Below are positions 1 to 9,488 of a stretch of 64,000 nucleotides of DNA, one piece after another. The stretch comes from an uncultured Pirellulaceae bacterium. GTDB lineage: Bacteria; Planctomycetota; Planctomycetia; Pirellulales; Pirellulaceae. The notes below the pieces were generated by a model. It made no database searches, was not told where the DNA came from, and was given only the letters and a program-made list of their open reading frames with translations. Both the position numbers and the translations under genes were made by a program. The stretch's first letter is position 1, and the number at the start of each line of letters is the position of its first letter. The DNA lies in NCBI GenBank assembly GCA_938036435.1, contig CALHPU010000034.1:1-64000 (forward strand), read 5' to 3'.

Positions 1-1
1 T

Positions 2-73
2 CCATTGTTTCAGCCCGGAGCCAAGTTCACCTTCTTCATTGCGCTGTTGGTTGGTATCATTTTGCCTTTTTGA
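2..73 (+). CDS. C-terminal end of a membrane protein (partial)
   Basis: The first 72 bases read as an open frame ending in TGA at 71-73. The encoded tail is about 23 residues, with a hydrophobic run (FTFFIALLVGIILPF) that would form a C-terminal membrane segment. The rest of the gene lies left of the window, so no family can be assigned. It is on the same strand as the methyltransferase that follows after about 137 bases. Confidence 0.5.
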   Translation, partial: PLFQPGAKFTFFIALLVGIILPF

Positions 74-210
74 AACCTCAACCAAGAGCATTCCAGCACT
101 CATCCGTTTCGTTAGAAACATACTCCTTAATTAGCCATGCATCCCATTAAGGCAGAGATCGTTCTGCCCGGCAATCCAATGGCTATCAGGTGAAATATTC
201 GGAGAACCAC

Positions 211-957
211 GTGAACCAAGCAGCAGAAGAATTTACTTACGCGGAACAAGATCTCAATACGTACTCCGGAATATCGGACTACTACGATGTCTTGATGACC
301 AACGGGTACTACAACTACGAAGAGATCACGCGCAACCTATTGGAAGTGCTTGGTTCACGGCGACGAGTTTTGGAACTGGGTGTCGGGACGGGGCTGGTCG
401 CTGAAGGCTTGCTTCAACAAAACTCAGGTCTGTCACTTACCGGATTAGACAACACGGAATCGATGCTTGCTCAAGCCAAAGAGCGGTTGGGCGACAAGAT
501 CAAGTACGAGCTGCAAGATGTCACGACGTTCTCTTTGGACCGAACGTTTGAAGCTTCCTTTTCGGTAGGCGGCTGTTGGTACTTTATTGATCATGGAGAC
601 CGACTTGAGTTTTGCAGTCACATCGATGATCGCCAGACATGCGAGCAAAGCCTGCGGCGCGTGATTGAACATCTTGAGCCCGGTGGTGTTTTGAGTTTGG
701 CGCTACAGGATCCTCACACCGACTACTCAAAACCACTGACCGATGAGCTGACCTATTCGCAGGCCATCCATGATGAGGGCGCAGGCCTGTTTACCAAGCA
801 GTACACGTTCACCAAAGAGAACGAAGTCGTGGCGGAGCAATTTTACCGCTACCTAGTCATCTCGGAACAGGAGATCCACGACTTCTTTCTTGAGTTGGGA
901 TGCAAGCCGCTTGGCTTAAATTCAACTCGCAAGTTTTTCACCTACCAGAAGCAGTAG
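211..957 (+). CDS. Class I SAM-dependent methyltransferase
   Basis: About 248 residues with the Rossmann methyltransferase core. Motif I is VLELGVGTGLVAEGLL near residue 50, followed by an acidic post-I segment (LTGLDNTESML) and a later GGVLSLAL strand typical of methyltransferases of the Methyltransf_11/25 type. The substrate is unknown. I place the start at GTG 211 because GGAG lies at 201-204 with a 6-base spacer; an in-frame GTG at 190 is the alternative. The stop is only 4 bases before the GTG of the dehydrogenase-aminotransferase fusion, so the two are almost certainly co-translated and probably act in one small-molecule pathway (inference). Confidence 0.85.
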   Translation: MNQAAEEFTYAEQDLNTYSGISDYYDVLMTNGYYNYEEITRNLLEVLGSRRRVLELGVGTGLVAEGLLQQNSGLSLTGLDNTESMLAQAKERLGDKIKYELQDVTTFSLDRTFEASFSVGGCWYFIDHGDRLEFCSHIDDRQTCEQSLRRVIEHLEPGGVLSLALQDPHTDYSKPLTDELTYSQAIHDEGAGLFTKQYTFTKENEVVAEQFYRYLVISEQEIHDFFLELGCKPLGLNSTRKFFTYQKQ

Positions 958-961
958 AGCG

Positions 962-3220
962 GTGCCAGAAACAAAACCCTCCATCTACTTCGTGGGGTTG
1001 GGAAACATGGGAAACCCCATGGTTTGCAACCTGCTCAAGGCAGGCTACCACGTAACCGTATTCGACCTATCGAAATCCAAGGCCGAAAACTTGTTGGCCG
1101 TAGGGGCGACTTGGGCGAGCAACCTGACCGAAGGGTTGGAAAATTCGGACGTTGTGATTTCGTCGCTTCCAGGGCCACAGCAAGTCGCGGAAGTTTACCT
1201 CGGCGACCATGGCCTTTTATCGCATGCCAAGCCCGGAACAACTTTTATTGATACGACCACCAGTTCGGTAGAGCTTGCGGTGCAGATTGCGGAAAAGGCA
1301 AACACGCGCGATCTTAACTTCGTTGAAGCACCGATAACAAATGCGATCGACGGTGCCGCGCGTGGTGAGCTGGCATTCTTTATCGGAGGAGATGCCGATG
1401 TCTTTGCTGACCACAAGCCGATATTTGAGGTACTGGGAACCGACTTCTTCCTCACCGGTAGGCACGGAAACGGAGCCACGACCAAGCTGATCACTAATCT
1501 GCTTTGGTTTATCAACGCGGCCGCCATTGGTGAGGCTTTAATGATTGCTGCTCAGGCTGACATTCCTCTGGAAACGGTCGCGGCAGCCATTCGGTGCAGT
1601 GCTGGTAACAGCTGGGTCGCGGAACACGACATCGACTCCATATTCGCCGGACACTATGACCCGAGCTTTAGTTTGGAATTGTGCTGCAAAGACTTGCGAT
1701 TGGTCCACGAGATTGCAGAAGGCCAAGGACTTAGCCTGACGCTCGGTTCGGTTGCGCGATCCATGTTTGAAAAGGCCAAGGAAAAATACGGTGCCGATGC
1801 TCCCGAGCTTTCGGTCGCGCGGTTGGTTGAAGAGAAGATGGGCGTTCTGTTGCGCCCCAACGAAGCCGAATCCTCTGAGCCGAACAATGCAGTGGCTGAG
1901 AGTGGCGAGCGATCTAGTCAATCGGCTTTGATGGCAGAAGCTCACAAGCATATGCCGCAGGGAGTCGCGGAGAACTACCGCTACTGGGGCGACGATCGGA
2001 CGGTGTTTGTAGATCGTGCCAAAGGTTGCGAGATCGTTGACACCGATGGAAAGACCTACGTCGATTTCCGTTTGGGGTACGGCCCAATCATTTTGGGTTA
2101 CGGAGATGATCGTATTGATCAAGCGGTCGTTTCACAGATTCGCAAAGGCGGAACGCTTACCGGATTTGCCACCGCGCTTGATACTGAAGTGGTGAAACAA
2201 ATCAAAACACTGTGTCCGCAAGTTGAAAAAGTCCGTTTTGCTAACTCTGGTACCGAAGCCGTAATGGGTGCGGTGCGTACGGCGCGCGGGTACACCGGCC
2301 GCGACCGAGTAGCGACTTTCGAGGGTGGTTTTCATGGCCTCTATGATGAGATGATGTGGAAATCTGATGTCGAGAATTGGAACGACACCGGAGTATCGCC
2401 GAAGATCATTCCTTTTGGTGGAGGGATTCCTCATAAAACGAGAGATTTGGTAGACCTGCTTCCGCTGAATAGTTTTGAAGCCTTGGAAAACCAGTTCGCC
2501 ACCTATGGGCAGCAGCTGGCTGGTGTTGTGCTAGAACCAATTATTGGAAACTGCGGAAGCATCTCGGCCACCCAACAATGGTTGCAGCGCCTACGCGATC
2601 TCTGCACCGAGTACGGGACGATGTTGATCATCGATGAAGTCAAAACAGGATTCCGCGTGGCCAAAGGTGGCGCTCAACAACGCTACGGAATTTACGCGGA
2701 TCTCAGCACTTACGCCAAAGCGATCGGTAACGGGTATGCAGTTGCTGCTTTCGGAGGTCGCCAAGACGTAATGGATTCGGTGGGCTCCAATCCGGGAGGG
2801 GTTGTTCACGGTGGCACGTACACCGGAAACCTAGTCGGGCTGGCGGCCGCACATGCTACACTCGACATTCTCACTAACACCGACGCACTGAAAACGGTTG
2901 ACCGCGTAGGTGATGCCATTCAGGAAGTACTCGGACGCGTGTTTACCGCCGCAGGAATTGAACATCGCTTTGCCGGACCACCTGCGATGTTCGGCATTCA
3001 CTTTTCTGATGCAGTGCCAACCAATTATCGCCACTGGAAGCAAACGGACAGCAAACTCTATGAGGCATTCGCTTGGAATCTTATCGATGCTGGAGTGATG
3101 CTGGAGCCCGACTCGCGCGAGCCTTGGTTCATCTGTGAGGCTCACCAAAGCATGGACTTAGGTTGGTTGGAAGATGTTGCTACCCACTCAATGAAACGCG
3201 CCCAAGAAAGAAGCAGGTAG
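962..3220 (+). CDS. Fused beta-hydroxyacid dehydrogenase / class III aminotransferase
   Basis: 752 residues with two complete enzyme-like halves. Residues 1-290 are a 3-hydroxyisobutyrate dehydrogenase-family protein: an N-terminal NAD(P)-binding FVGLGNMGNPM, the substrate-binding region FVEAPITN, and the GNGATTKLITN helix carrying the catalytic lysine. After a linker at about 295-320, residues 320-752 are a class III PLP aminotransferase resembling glutamate-1-semialdehyde aminomutase. This half has FANSGTEAVMGAVRTAR, GGFHG, LIIDEVKTGFR (PLP-binding Asp) and YAKAIGNG with the Schiff-base lysine. Both active sites look intact, so coupled oxidation of a hydroxy acid and amination, or handling of a semialdehyde, is plausible (inference). 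Translation starts at GTG 962, right after the methyltransferase. Confidence 0.85.
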   Translation: MPETKPSIYFVGLGNMGNPMVCNLLKAGYHVTVFDLSKSKAENLLAVGATWASNLTEGLENSDVVISSLPGPQQVAEVYLGDHGLLSHAKPGTTFIDTTTSSVELAVQIAEKANTRDLNFVEAPITNAIDGAARGELAFFIGGDADVFADHKPIFEVLGTDFFLTGRHGNGATTKLITNLLWFINAAAIGEALMIAAQADIPLETVAAAIRCSAGNSWVAEHDIDSIFAGHYDPSFSLELCCKDLRLVHEIAEGQGLSLTLGSVARSMFEKAKEKYGADAPELSVARLVEEKMGVLLRPNEAESSEPNNAVAESGERSSQSALMAEAHKHMPQGVAENYRYWGDDRTVFVDRAKGCEIVDTDGKTYVDFRLGYGPIILGYGDDRIDQAVVSQIRKGGTLTGFATALDTEVVKQIKTLCPQVEKVRFANSGTEAVMGAVRTARGYTGRDRVATFEGGFHGLYDEMMWKSDVENWNDTGVSPKIIPFGGGIPHKTRDLVDLLPLNSFEALENQFATYGQQLAGVVLEPIIGNCGSISATQQWLQRLRDLCTEYGTMLIIDEVKTGFRVAKGGAQQRYGIYADLSTYAKAIGNGYAVAAFGGRQDVMDSVGSNPGGVVHGGTYTGNLVGLAAAHATLDILTNTDALKTVDRVGDAIQEVLGRVFTAAGIEHRFAGPPAMFGIHFSDAVPTNYRHWKQTDSKLYEAFAWNLIDAGVMLEPDSREPWFICEAHQSMDLGWLEDVATHSMKRAQERSR

Positions 3221-3766
3221 CGTTTGAACCGCTGTTGGTTTTCTCCTTTAGCGACCACTTCAAACTACCCTCCGCTTCAAACTTGGGACTTCTGTTTTAC
3301 GGCCTCTGCTACAGCGCGTTCAAATCTGATAGCTCCGCAAAACGTGCGTTGGGTCACAGAAAGTGTTTCTTGTTTAAAGGCAAATTCTAAGGCTGGGAAA
3401 CAGGTAGCCCGCGTTGTTTACGTTGACACAAGCTCTTAAAGCCTCGGCCAAAAGCCTCCCTAAAGGCCAAACTGACGCCATAAAAACCAGAGCTCAAATG
3501 GGCTTTTGTCGCGTTAGTTGGTCCCAACGTTTGTCAAAAAGTTTGCTTTTCGGGGCGAACCGACGTACACTTTCTTTCTTGATCCTACCTAATATTGGCT
3601 TTTTCGCCTCAAACCAACTTAAAGTCGCTGGGCTTTCTTGTCTTAGATTGGTAACGGTTTCCCCCGTGTTTCATGTAGCTTTCACGATTCGTCTCGATGA
3701 AGTGAGCACTTGGCAAGTTTGTCCCCGCCTGAATTCCCTTCCTTCCATCTAACCAACGAACTTTTC
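3221..3766. other. Non-coding stretch between the fusion enzyme and the GH5 gene
   Basis: About 545 bases with no convincing gene. Short open frames here show no family signature or start signal. The stretch must hold the end of the upstream transcript and the promoter of the GH5 gene, but I see no strong terminator hairpin. Confidence 0.4.
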
Positions 3767-5482
3767 ATGCAATCAAAACTTTTTCACTTGTTGCTGGCTT
3801 TAACGGTATGCCTTTGCGGTTCAGTGGATCGCACATCGGCGCAAAACACCAGCCTTTACCTCGAGGATTTTACGACCAACCAAACTCTAAGATATAGTTT
3901 TGGATCGTTCGACTCTCCTTCGGCCAGCTCGTTTTCGTCAGAGGGAGTTTCAACGAACATCCCAGCGAGTTCGGATTCTTTTGGTGGTCTAGGAGTAGAT
4001 CCAACAACTCCTCAAGTGGACATTACCGGTACGACGACGATCGAAGTCGTTGCGCGAGCAGACGCTGGGAACCAAAGCGATTTGGTTATTTCAATTCGCG
4101 AAGCCGCCGTTGGAGATCAAGCCCTTGGTGAATTCTTTTCTTACACAATCCCAGCCAGCAATTTCCCGATAGGTGGCGGTTTTGTAACAGTTTCCATCGA
4201 CCCTACTTCTGGGTTTAACGGAGATGTCACCGACGGTGTACTCAACGGCTCTCTCAGCGATACAGGAATACAATCCCCGTATGCAGGCACAGCCGCTCAC
4301 CGCTACACAGTCCAAAGCGTTGAATTCATCGGTATCGATCAGGGGACAGGACCGGGGCCGGGGCCGGAACCAAGCGAATGCGACGATCCTGTGTCGCTTC
4401 ACGGCGCGCTGAGTGTCAGCGGCACCAACATCGTGGACGAAAACGGCAACATCGTTAGTTTTGCAGGCAACAGCCTTTTCTGGTCAAACACCGGTTTTGG
4501 AGCTGAAAAGTACTACACATCAGGCGTCGTTCAATGGCTTCAAGAGGACTGGAATACGACCATCGTACGCGCCGCAATGGGCGTCGACGAATTTGGAGGT
4601 TACTTGAGTGATCCGCGAGGAAACATGAACCGGGTCACCACGGTAGTGGACGCCGCGATTGCAAACGGCATGTATGTCATCATCGATTGGCATTCCCATC
4701 ACGCTGAAGATTTTGAATCCGATGCCGTTCAATTCTTCACCCAGATGGCTCAGCAGTATGGCCACACACCAAACGTAATCTACGAAATTTATAACGAACC
4801 AATCACGCGTGATTGGTCTAACACGATCAAACCTTACTCCGAAGCGGTAATCGCAGCGATTCGAGCGATCGATCCTGACAACCTAATCATTGTCGGCACT
4901 CCATTCTTCTCACAGAATGTCGATGTGGTTTCGGAAGATCCGATTACGGGACACAGCAACATTGCCTATACCCTACATTTCTACGCAGGCACTCATGGGG
5001 ACAACCTTCGCGCTAGAGCGGAAACGGCAATCGACAACGGGCTTGCGCTGATGGTAACAGAGTGGGGAACTGTCAACGCCAATGGAGATGGCGGCGTTGA
5101 TCAAGTTTCGACCGAACAGTGGTTGCTGTTTATGGACATGCACAACTTGTCACATTTGAATTGGTCTGTTCACGACAAGGTCGAGGGAGCTTCAGTTCTC
5201 AGACCCAACGCCAATCCCAACGGTGGATGGTCGGATTCTGATTTGACTGCATCGGGAACTTACGTGAGAGGCATCATCCGAGACTGGTTCACTTGTGCCG
5301 AGGTGGATCCTTTTCTTCTAGGAGATTGCAACCAAGACGGCGTCGTAGACTTTTTGGACATCGCTCCGTTTATCGCATTGTTGACAACCGGCGACTATCT
5401 CGATGAAGCGGATTGCGACCGAAACGGTGTCGTGAACTTTCTTGATATTGCTCCGTTTATCGACATCCTGACAACCATCTAA
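3767..5482 (+). CDS. Secreted GH5 endoglucanase with dockerin-like tail
   Basis: 571 residues from ATG 3767. An open frame extends to 3710, but the signal peptide begins at MQSKLFHLLLALTVCLCG with cleavage near TSAQ. Residues about 29-190 form a beta-rich accessory module that also occurs in the GH16-like protein at 9489-10967. A GPGPGPEP linker near residue 192 leads into a GH5 (subfamily 2-like) catalytic domain. Its acid/base Glu344 is in YEIYNEP and its nucleophile Glu432 is in MVTEWGT, both intact. The last 60 residues are two EF-hand-like repeats (GDCNQDGVVDFLDIAPFI and DCDRNGVVNFLDIAPFI). The predicted role is extracellular hydrolysis of beta-1,4-glucan or a related polysaccharide; the tail presumably binds calcium and mediates attachment or sorting (inference). 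Confidence 0.9.
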   Translation: MQSKLFHLLLALTVCLCGSVDRTSAQNTSLYLEDFTTNQTLRYSFGSFDSPSASSFSSEGVSTNIPASSDSFGGLGVDPTTPQVDITGTTTIEVVARADAGNQSDLVISIREAAVGDQALGEFFSYTIPASNFPIGGGFVTVSIDPTSGFNGDVTDGVLNGSLSDTGIQSPYAGTAAHRYTVQSVEFIGIDQGTGPGPGPEPSECDDPVSLHGALSVSGTNIVDENGNIVSFAGNSLFWSNTGFGAEKYYTSGVVQWLQEDWNTTIVRAAMGVDEFGGYLSDPRGNMNRVTTVVDAAIANGMYVIIDWHSHHAEDFESDAVQFFTQMAQQYGHTPNVIYEIYNEPITRDWSNTIKPYSEAVIAAIRAIDPDNLIIVGTPFFSQNVDVVSEDPITGHSNIAYTLHFYAGTHGDNLRARAETAIDNGLALMVTEWGTVNANGDGGVDQVSTEQWLLFMDMHNLSHLNWSVHDKVEGASVLRPNANPNGGWSDSDLTASGTYVRGIIRDWFTCAEVDPFLLGDCNQDGVVDFLDIAPFIALLTTGDYLDEADCDRNGVVNFLDIAPFIDILTTI

Positions 5483-5492
5483 ACTACGGCAT

Positions 5493-6198
5493 CTAATTGC
5501 CAAAGGCGTGCCCGAGCGCGTCAAAGATTACCTCGATCTCTTCAAGGATGGGCTTCGATTCATTTTTTGTTGTGTCTTTCAGTTTCACTTCGAATTGGAA
5601 TCCGAAGCCCGCGGGCAGCGCAGACAGATCAACCTTGGCAGGCGTCTTGGCGATCTGTTTGGAGAACCCCTCGATATAATCGTAAGTCTCCTTGGCCTTG
5701 GTCCATTGGGTCCATTGGGTCCATTGGGTCCACTGGTCGATCGTTTGGTCATTGTCGATGTCCACACCCACCCGTACTTCGACATCCTCGACCCAAGGTC
5801 CCGGGCTAATGAAGTCGTCCTTTTGTTGGGTTGCAAGGTAGAACTTGCCCTCGGCGAACATGATATCTGGGTCTGGATGCCCTTTTCCTATCTGGCCGCA
5901 CCATTTGAATTGCTCGTCGATGCTGTCTGAAGTGAACCAACCGACGCTCATTTGCTTTCGTCGCCTCGGTCTTTGTTGGCGTGACTTTCCCATCACTAAT
6001 CTCTAGCCCTTGTTTCCTTAAGATGTTTTCCTTCCAGCTTTCGTCTGAGTCGATCAACCACGAATTGGACGCCTCGGCTTTTTCAGCTGGATCGTCATCG
6101 GGCTCTGGCGTTGGGGCGGCAAAGGAAAAAGAAACCGTCAGAAAGCAAATCAAGGCAAAAAACAACAAAGAAGCAAGCATAGATCTTATGGATGTCAT
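5493..6198 (-). pseudogene. Decayed secreted protein: signal peptide joined out of frame to C-terminal domain
   Basis: Read leftward from ATG 6198, there is a clear signal peptide (SMLASLLFFALICFLTVSFSF) followed by about 55 sensible residues up to VTPTKTEAT. The frame then becomes nonsense. In the next frame a well-formed C-terminal domain begins at about 5947 (SVGWFTSDSID) and runs through GKGHPDPDIMFAEGKFYLAT, PWVEDVEVRVGVD and FSKQIAKTP to the stop at 5493. The domain resembles the C-terminus of secreted planctomycete glycosidase-like proteins of roughly 500 residues (recalled, not searched). Here the expected middle is missing, so a deletion plus frame change is the best explanation. It converges with the GH5 gene. 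Confidence 0.7.
5701..5736. repeat. Four tandem copies of a 9-bp unit
   Basis: GTCCATTGG occurs three times exactly and a fourth time with one change (GTCCACTGG). In the decayed gene on the minus strand it encodes a repeated Trp-Thr-Gln, and the unit length keeps the frame. Confidence 0.95.
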
Positions 6199-6513
6199 TT
6201 GAGTTCCAAACTTCTTTGGGCCATTGCGTATTCAAAAATGGTTTACGAGAGAGTCCAAATTATACGGGAAATCGGCTGAGGGTTTCGCCATAGCGAAATA
6301 TCTCAAAGAACTCGCGTTTTATGCCTTCCGAGACCAATGGGTTTGCGGAAGCCCAGTTTGTGCTTTGGCATACTGGCTGGGAAAAAAGCAGAACAATTTT
6401 TTGGCCGGCGGGTAGGATCTCGCAGCCGCCTCTCTCTAAGGAAAAAATCATTCACCTGTCCATCGACTTGCCTTTGGACCACTTGAACATGCAACAAATC
6501 TTAGGAGAGAGAA
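6199..6513. other. Divergent promoter region
   Basis: 315 bases between the decayed gene (leftward) and the DUF1559 gene (rightward). No convincing coding signal. It should hold the DUF1559 promoter; the Shine-Dalgarno-like AGGAGAGAG lies directly upstream of ATG 6514. Confidence 0.4.
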
Positions 6514-7425
6514 ATGTTACAGCTTAGATCTTCGGCGAGGCGAGGTTTTACTCTGGTCGAACTGCTGGTTGTGATTGCCATTATAGGAATTCTCATTGGG
6601 ATGCTGTTGCCTGCGGTGCAGCAGGTAAGAGAGGCCGCCCGCCGAACTGAGTGTGCGAATAAACTTCGCCAACTGTCGCTTGGAGTGATCAACTTTGAAA
6701 GCGCTAACAGGCGATTCCCTTCTGGTTGGACCTCAGCACGTAATAGTGCAGACGGGCTACTGCCGGGATGGGGATGGTCTGCCGAAGTGCTTCCCTTTAT
6801 CGAACAAGCTAGTCTTTCAAATCAGATTGATTTTCGTTCCGCGATCCTTGATCCTTCTAATCTTCCGCTGACTACTGAAGTCGTCGATACCTACCTATGT
6901 CCTTCGGACCCCGCCCCTGAAATTTTGAATTTTGTGACTGAAGTTGCGGAACCTGTTGGCTCCGGTAGCGGCAACCGAAATAATAGCTCAAGCGTTGGTG
7001 ACGAAGTTCTGCTTGCCAGAAGCAATTACTCTGGAGTCTTTGGGAACATTGAGGCAGCCGAGGATCCCTTTAGAGGTGACGGGATCTTTTTTGGTAACAG
7101 CCGAATTGGGTTTCGCAACATTCGAGACGGGTCGAGCAATACCATGTTGATTGGTGAACGCAGAAACGACATTGGCGCTGTGACTTGGGTGGGCGTTATT
7201 GACGGGATCGATGAACCGTTCGCGCGTGTTGTTGGGGCAACCGATCGGGCTCCGAATAATCCAAACCAAGGCCTGCAAGATTTCCGCAGTTATCATCCGG
7301 GTGGGGTCAACATCGGTTTGGCTGACGGATCGACTCAATTTGTCTCCGACACTGTTGCTGATGATTTGTTCCAAGCCCTAGGCAGTCGCGCCGGTGGTGA
7401 AGTGGTTAGCCTTAACGATCTATAA
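6514..7425 (+). CDS. DUF1559 prepilin-like secreted protein
   Basis: 303 residues. The N-terminus has a type IV pilin-like leader: basic residues, then GFTLVELLVVIAIIGILIGMLLPAVQQVREAAR, with the G/F cleavage site and Glu at +5. The rest is a DUF1559 (SBP_bac_10-like) planctomycete domain, including CANKLRQLSLGVINFE, a CPSD motif (LCPSDPAPE) and a C-terminal YHPGGVNIGLADGSTQFVSD. Members are very numerous in planctomycetes and are thought to be exported by a type II/IV pilus-like system; their function is not established. ATG 6514 has a good ribosome site 5 bases upstream. Confidence 0.9.
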   Translation: MLQLRSSARRGFTLVELLVVIAIIGILIGMLLPAVQQVREAARRTECANKLRQLSLGVINFESANRRFPSGWTSARNSADGLLPGWGWSAEVLPFIEQASLSNQIDFRSAILDPSNLPLTTEVVDTYLCPSDPAPEILNFVTEVAEPVGSGSGNRNNSSSVGDEVLLARSNYSGVFGNIEAAEDPFRGDGIFFGNSRIGFRNIRDGSSNTMLIGERRNDIGAVTWVGVIDGIDEPFARVVGATDRAPNNPNQGLQDFRSYHPGGVNIGLADGSTQFVSDTVADDLFQALGSRAGGEVVSLNDL

Positions 7426-7626
7426 CCGCGATCGATAATCTGACATTGCTCAATGTTTGTAACAAAGCGGACAGAATTCTTATTTGGCTTTGAGCAAATC
7501 GGTGATACGAAAAAAATCTGACCCGGAGTCGAAACAAAAGACAGGCCCTTGTGGATATCAGCAACAAGCGTAACCAAGTGGGCTTGGATAGTTGCTTCGA
7601 ATTCTAAGGCAAGCCATAATGCCGTC

Positions 7627-8454
7627 GTGCAGAAATTCTCAATCAATTCAGTTTCCGATGGTTTGAAGCTTCAAGGCTATCGATGGTGCGCCAAAGATCC
7701 AGTCGCGGTGATGAGTCTCGTACATGGACTGGCCGAACACTGCGGGCGGTACGATAGAATCGCCGAATGCTTCAACAGAAATCGTATCGATGTCGTTGGT
7801 GTTGACTTGCGAGGGCACGGGTTGTCCGCCGGTCGGCGCGGTGTCTCAAGAAAGTACACTGATATCGCTGGCGATGTCAGTACGCTTGTTGAAGAAACGA
7901 AGTCTCAATATCTGGAGCTACCTCGGTTTCTGTTCGGACACTCGCTCGGAGGAGGGTTGGTGCTGCATCACGGCATGACGGCCAAGATCGACGAGGCGAT
8001 TTCAGGCTATCTGGTTTCGGCCCCGTTGATTCGGCCTTACAAACCAGTCTCTAGTTTGACTCGCGGGTTTGCGAAATTTTTACGCAAGATACACCCAACG
8101 GGGACACTGCCGATTCCTGTGTCGGGCCACAAAATTTCGACGATCCCTGCAGAGCAAGACCGCTACAACAACGATCCACTTCGGCATCGCGCAGTGGGAA
8201 TCGGGCTGGCCGTAGATATGATTGAAACCGGAGAAGAAGTTCTCGCGCAAGCCAACCGTTGGGACAAACAACTTCGACTATGGCATTCCAAAGCGGATAA
8301 AATCACGAGCTTCGATGCATCGGAGCATTTCGCCAATCAGGCGAGCAATTGTGACTTCACCGCTTTTAATGAAGCACGACACGAAACCCATCATGACCGA
8401 TCGCGCGACGACGTTCATTCATTGATGGTGGACTTCATCTTGAGCAATCTTTAG
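7627..8454 (+). CDS. Alpha/beta hydrolase, monoacylglycerol lipase-like
   Basis: 276 residues from GTG 7627; the open frame extends to TTG 7549, but homology-like sequence begins at KFSINSVSDGLKLQGY. The protein has the serine aminopeptidase S33/monoglyceride lipase plan. It has an oxyanion-region VHGLAEHCGRY, the nucleophile elbow FGHSLGGG, a likely catalytic Asp in WHSKADKITS and a C-terminal His in ARHETHHD. No signal peptide is seen from the chosen start, so it is predicted to be cytoplasmic. It probably hydrolyses an ester of a lipid or lysophospholipid. Confidence 0.8.
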   Translation: MQKFSINSVSDGLKLQGYRWCAKDPVAVMSLVHGLAEHCGRYDRIAECFNRNRIDVVGVDLRGHGLSAGRRGVSRKYTDIAGDVSTLVEETKSQYLELPRFLFGHSLGGGLVLHHGMTAKIDEAISGYLVSAPLIRPYKPVSSLTRGFAKFLRKIHPTGTLPIPVSGHKISTIPAEQDRYNNDPLRHRAVGIGLAVDMIETGEEVLAQANRWDKQLRLWHSKADKITSFDASEHFANQASNCDFTAFNEARHETHHDRSRDDVHSLMVDFILSNL

Positions 8455-8481
8455 CTCATGAAGCCAGAAGCGCAAAGCGGT

Positions 8482-9309
8482 TTATTGAGACAACCGTTGG
8501 ATAAACGGAGGAATATCGCTGAAGTTAACTACTCCATCAAAATTCATGTCTGCCAAAATCTCGTTGTAACCGTTTCGCAATACGTCAATAAATCGAGGGA
8601 TATCCCTGAAGTCGACAACTCCGTTGTAATCTAGGTCGCCATAATCTTCGGGACAAGGACCTACATGGGGCGGAAGTACGTGGACCGTTGCAGATCCAAA
8701 CGACGGGTTAGTTGGACTAGGAGCAATCGGCGCGACACCAGCTTGGCCCAAACTGAATTCTAGATCCGTAGAAAGAAAAAACTGAACGACTTCGAAATCT
8801 ACTCGGGCAAGCAACACAGTTCCATTTGGTCCTACATCAGTTTGAAAACCGGGGTCTTAAAGCGCACTTAAATTTGGGTTGACGCCATTGTTACCGAAGT
8901 TGTTACCAAAACTAAATGCAAGCAAACGTCCGGTATTGCTACCATCGGGGGCAATTTCAAACGATAGACTAGGGTCAGAAGGGCTCGAATAAAAACGCGT
9001 ACCACCGATCGTATTAAATGTCGGGTTGAACACCTCTCCACCGGTAACACTGATCGCATTTGAATGACCAAGTGTAAAATCAAGATCAATAGCGTGAAAG
9101 CCAAACAGACCATCAGAGAAAATGTATGCTGAGCCAGTAGCACCGATAGGGCCATCGTATGCTGAGGGATCCTCGCAGGGATCACCGGAAGCAAAATACA
9201 ATTCCGTGACTAACTCCGTTGGGCTGAAGGACCAAAAGATATCTTGAGCACCGGCCAATGCGGGGCTAGCGATCACGATCGCAGCAGCAATCAAAACATT
9301 TCGAAACAT
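8482..9309 (-). pseudogene. Secreted dockerin-tail protein with an internal stop codon
   Basis: Reading leftward from ATG 9309 (GGAGGGCG just upstream), there is a signal peptide (MFRNVLIAAAIVIASPALAGAQ) and a domain closely similar to the proteins at 13694-14467 and 14586-15338. The frame meets TAA at 8857-8859. The same frame then continues without a shift as DPGFQTDVGPNGTVLLARVDF, aligning with DPLFIEEVGPNGAFILARVDF of the 14586-15338 paralog. It ends in two EF-hand-like repeats (DLDYNGVVDFRDIPRFI and DMNFDGVVNFSDIPPFI) at 8482. The break is therefore a single nonsense codon aligned with a Val in the paralog. It is either a young pseudogene, readthrough or a sequence error. Confidence 0.8.
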
Positions 9310-9488
9310 AGCATCGCCCTCCAATGGAAGAGTTAGATATCGCAGGGAATCACTAGTGCAGCATCAGTCAGCAGGGTAGGCGAGATTCCCTCATCTGTCA
9401 AATTTATCTCCCCGTTCACTCAGCATCGAGTAAAACGGGCCTATCTCTAGCTATCTATATCGGCAACTTTAGGCCAATCATGCACCGT

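Noticed and set aside
3414-3766. Possible small gene before the GH5 enzyme, and an N-terminal extension of GH5 to 3710
   Set aside because: No start signal or protein-like sequence. The signal peptide clearly begins at 3767.
5701-5736. CRISPR-like array from the short repeats
   Set aside because: Units are 9 bp, contiguous and without spacers; this is a simple tandem repeat.
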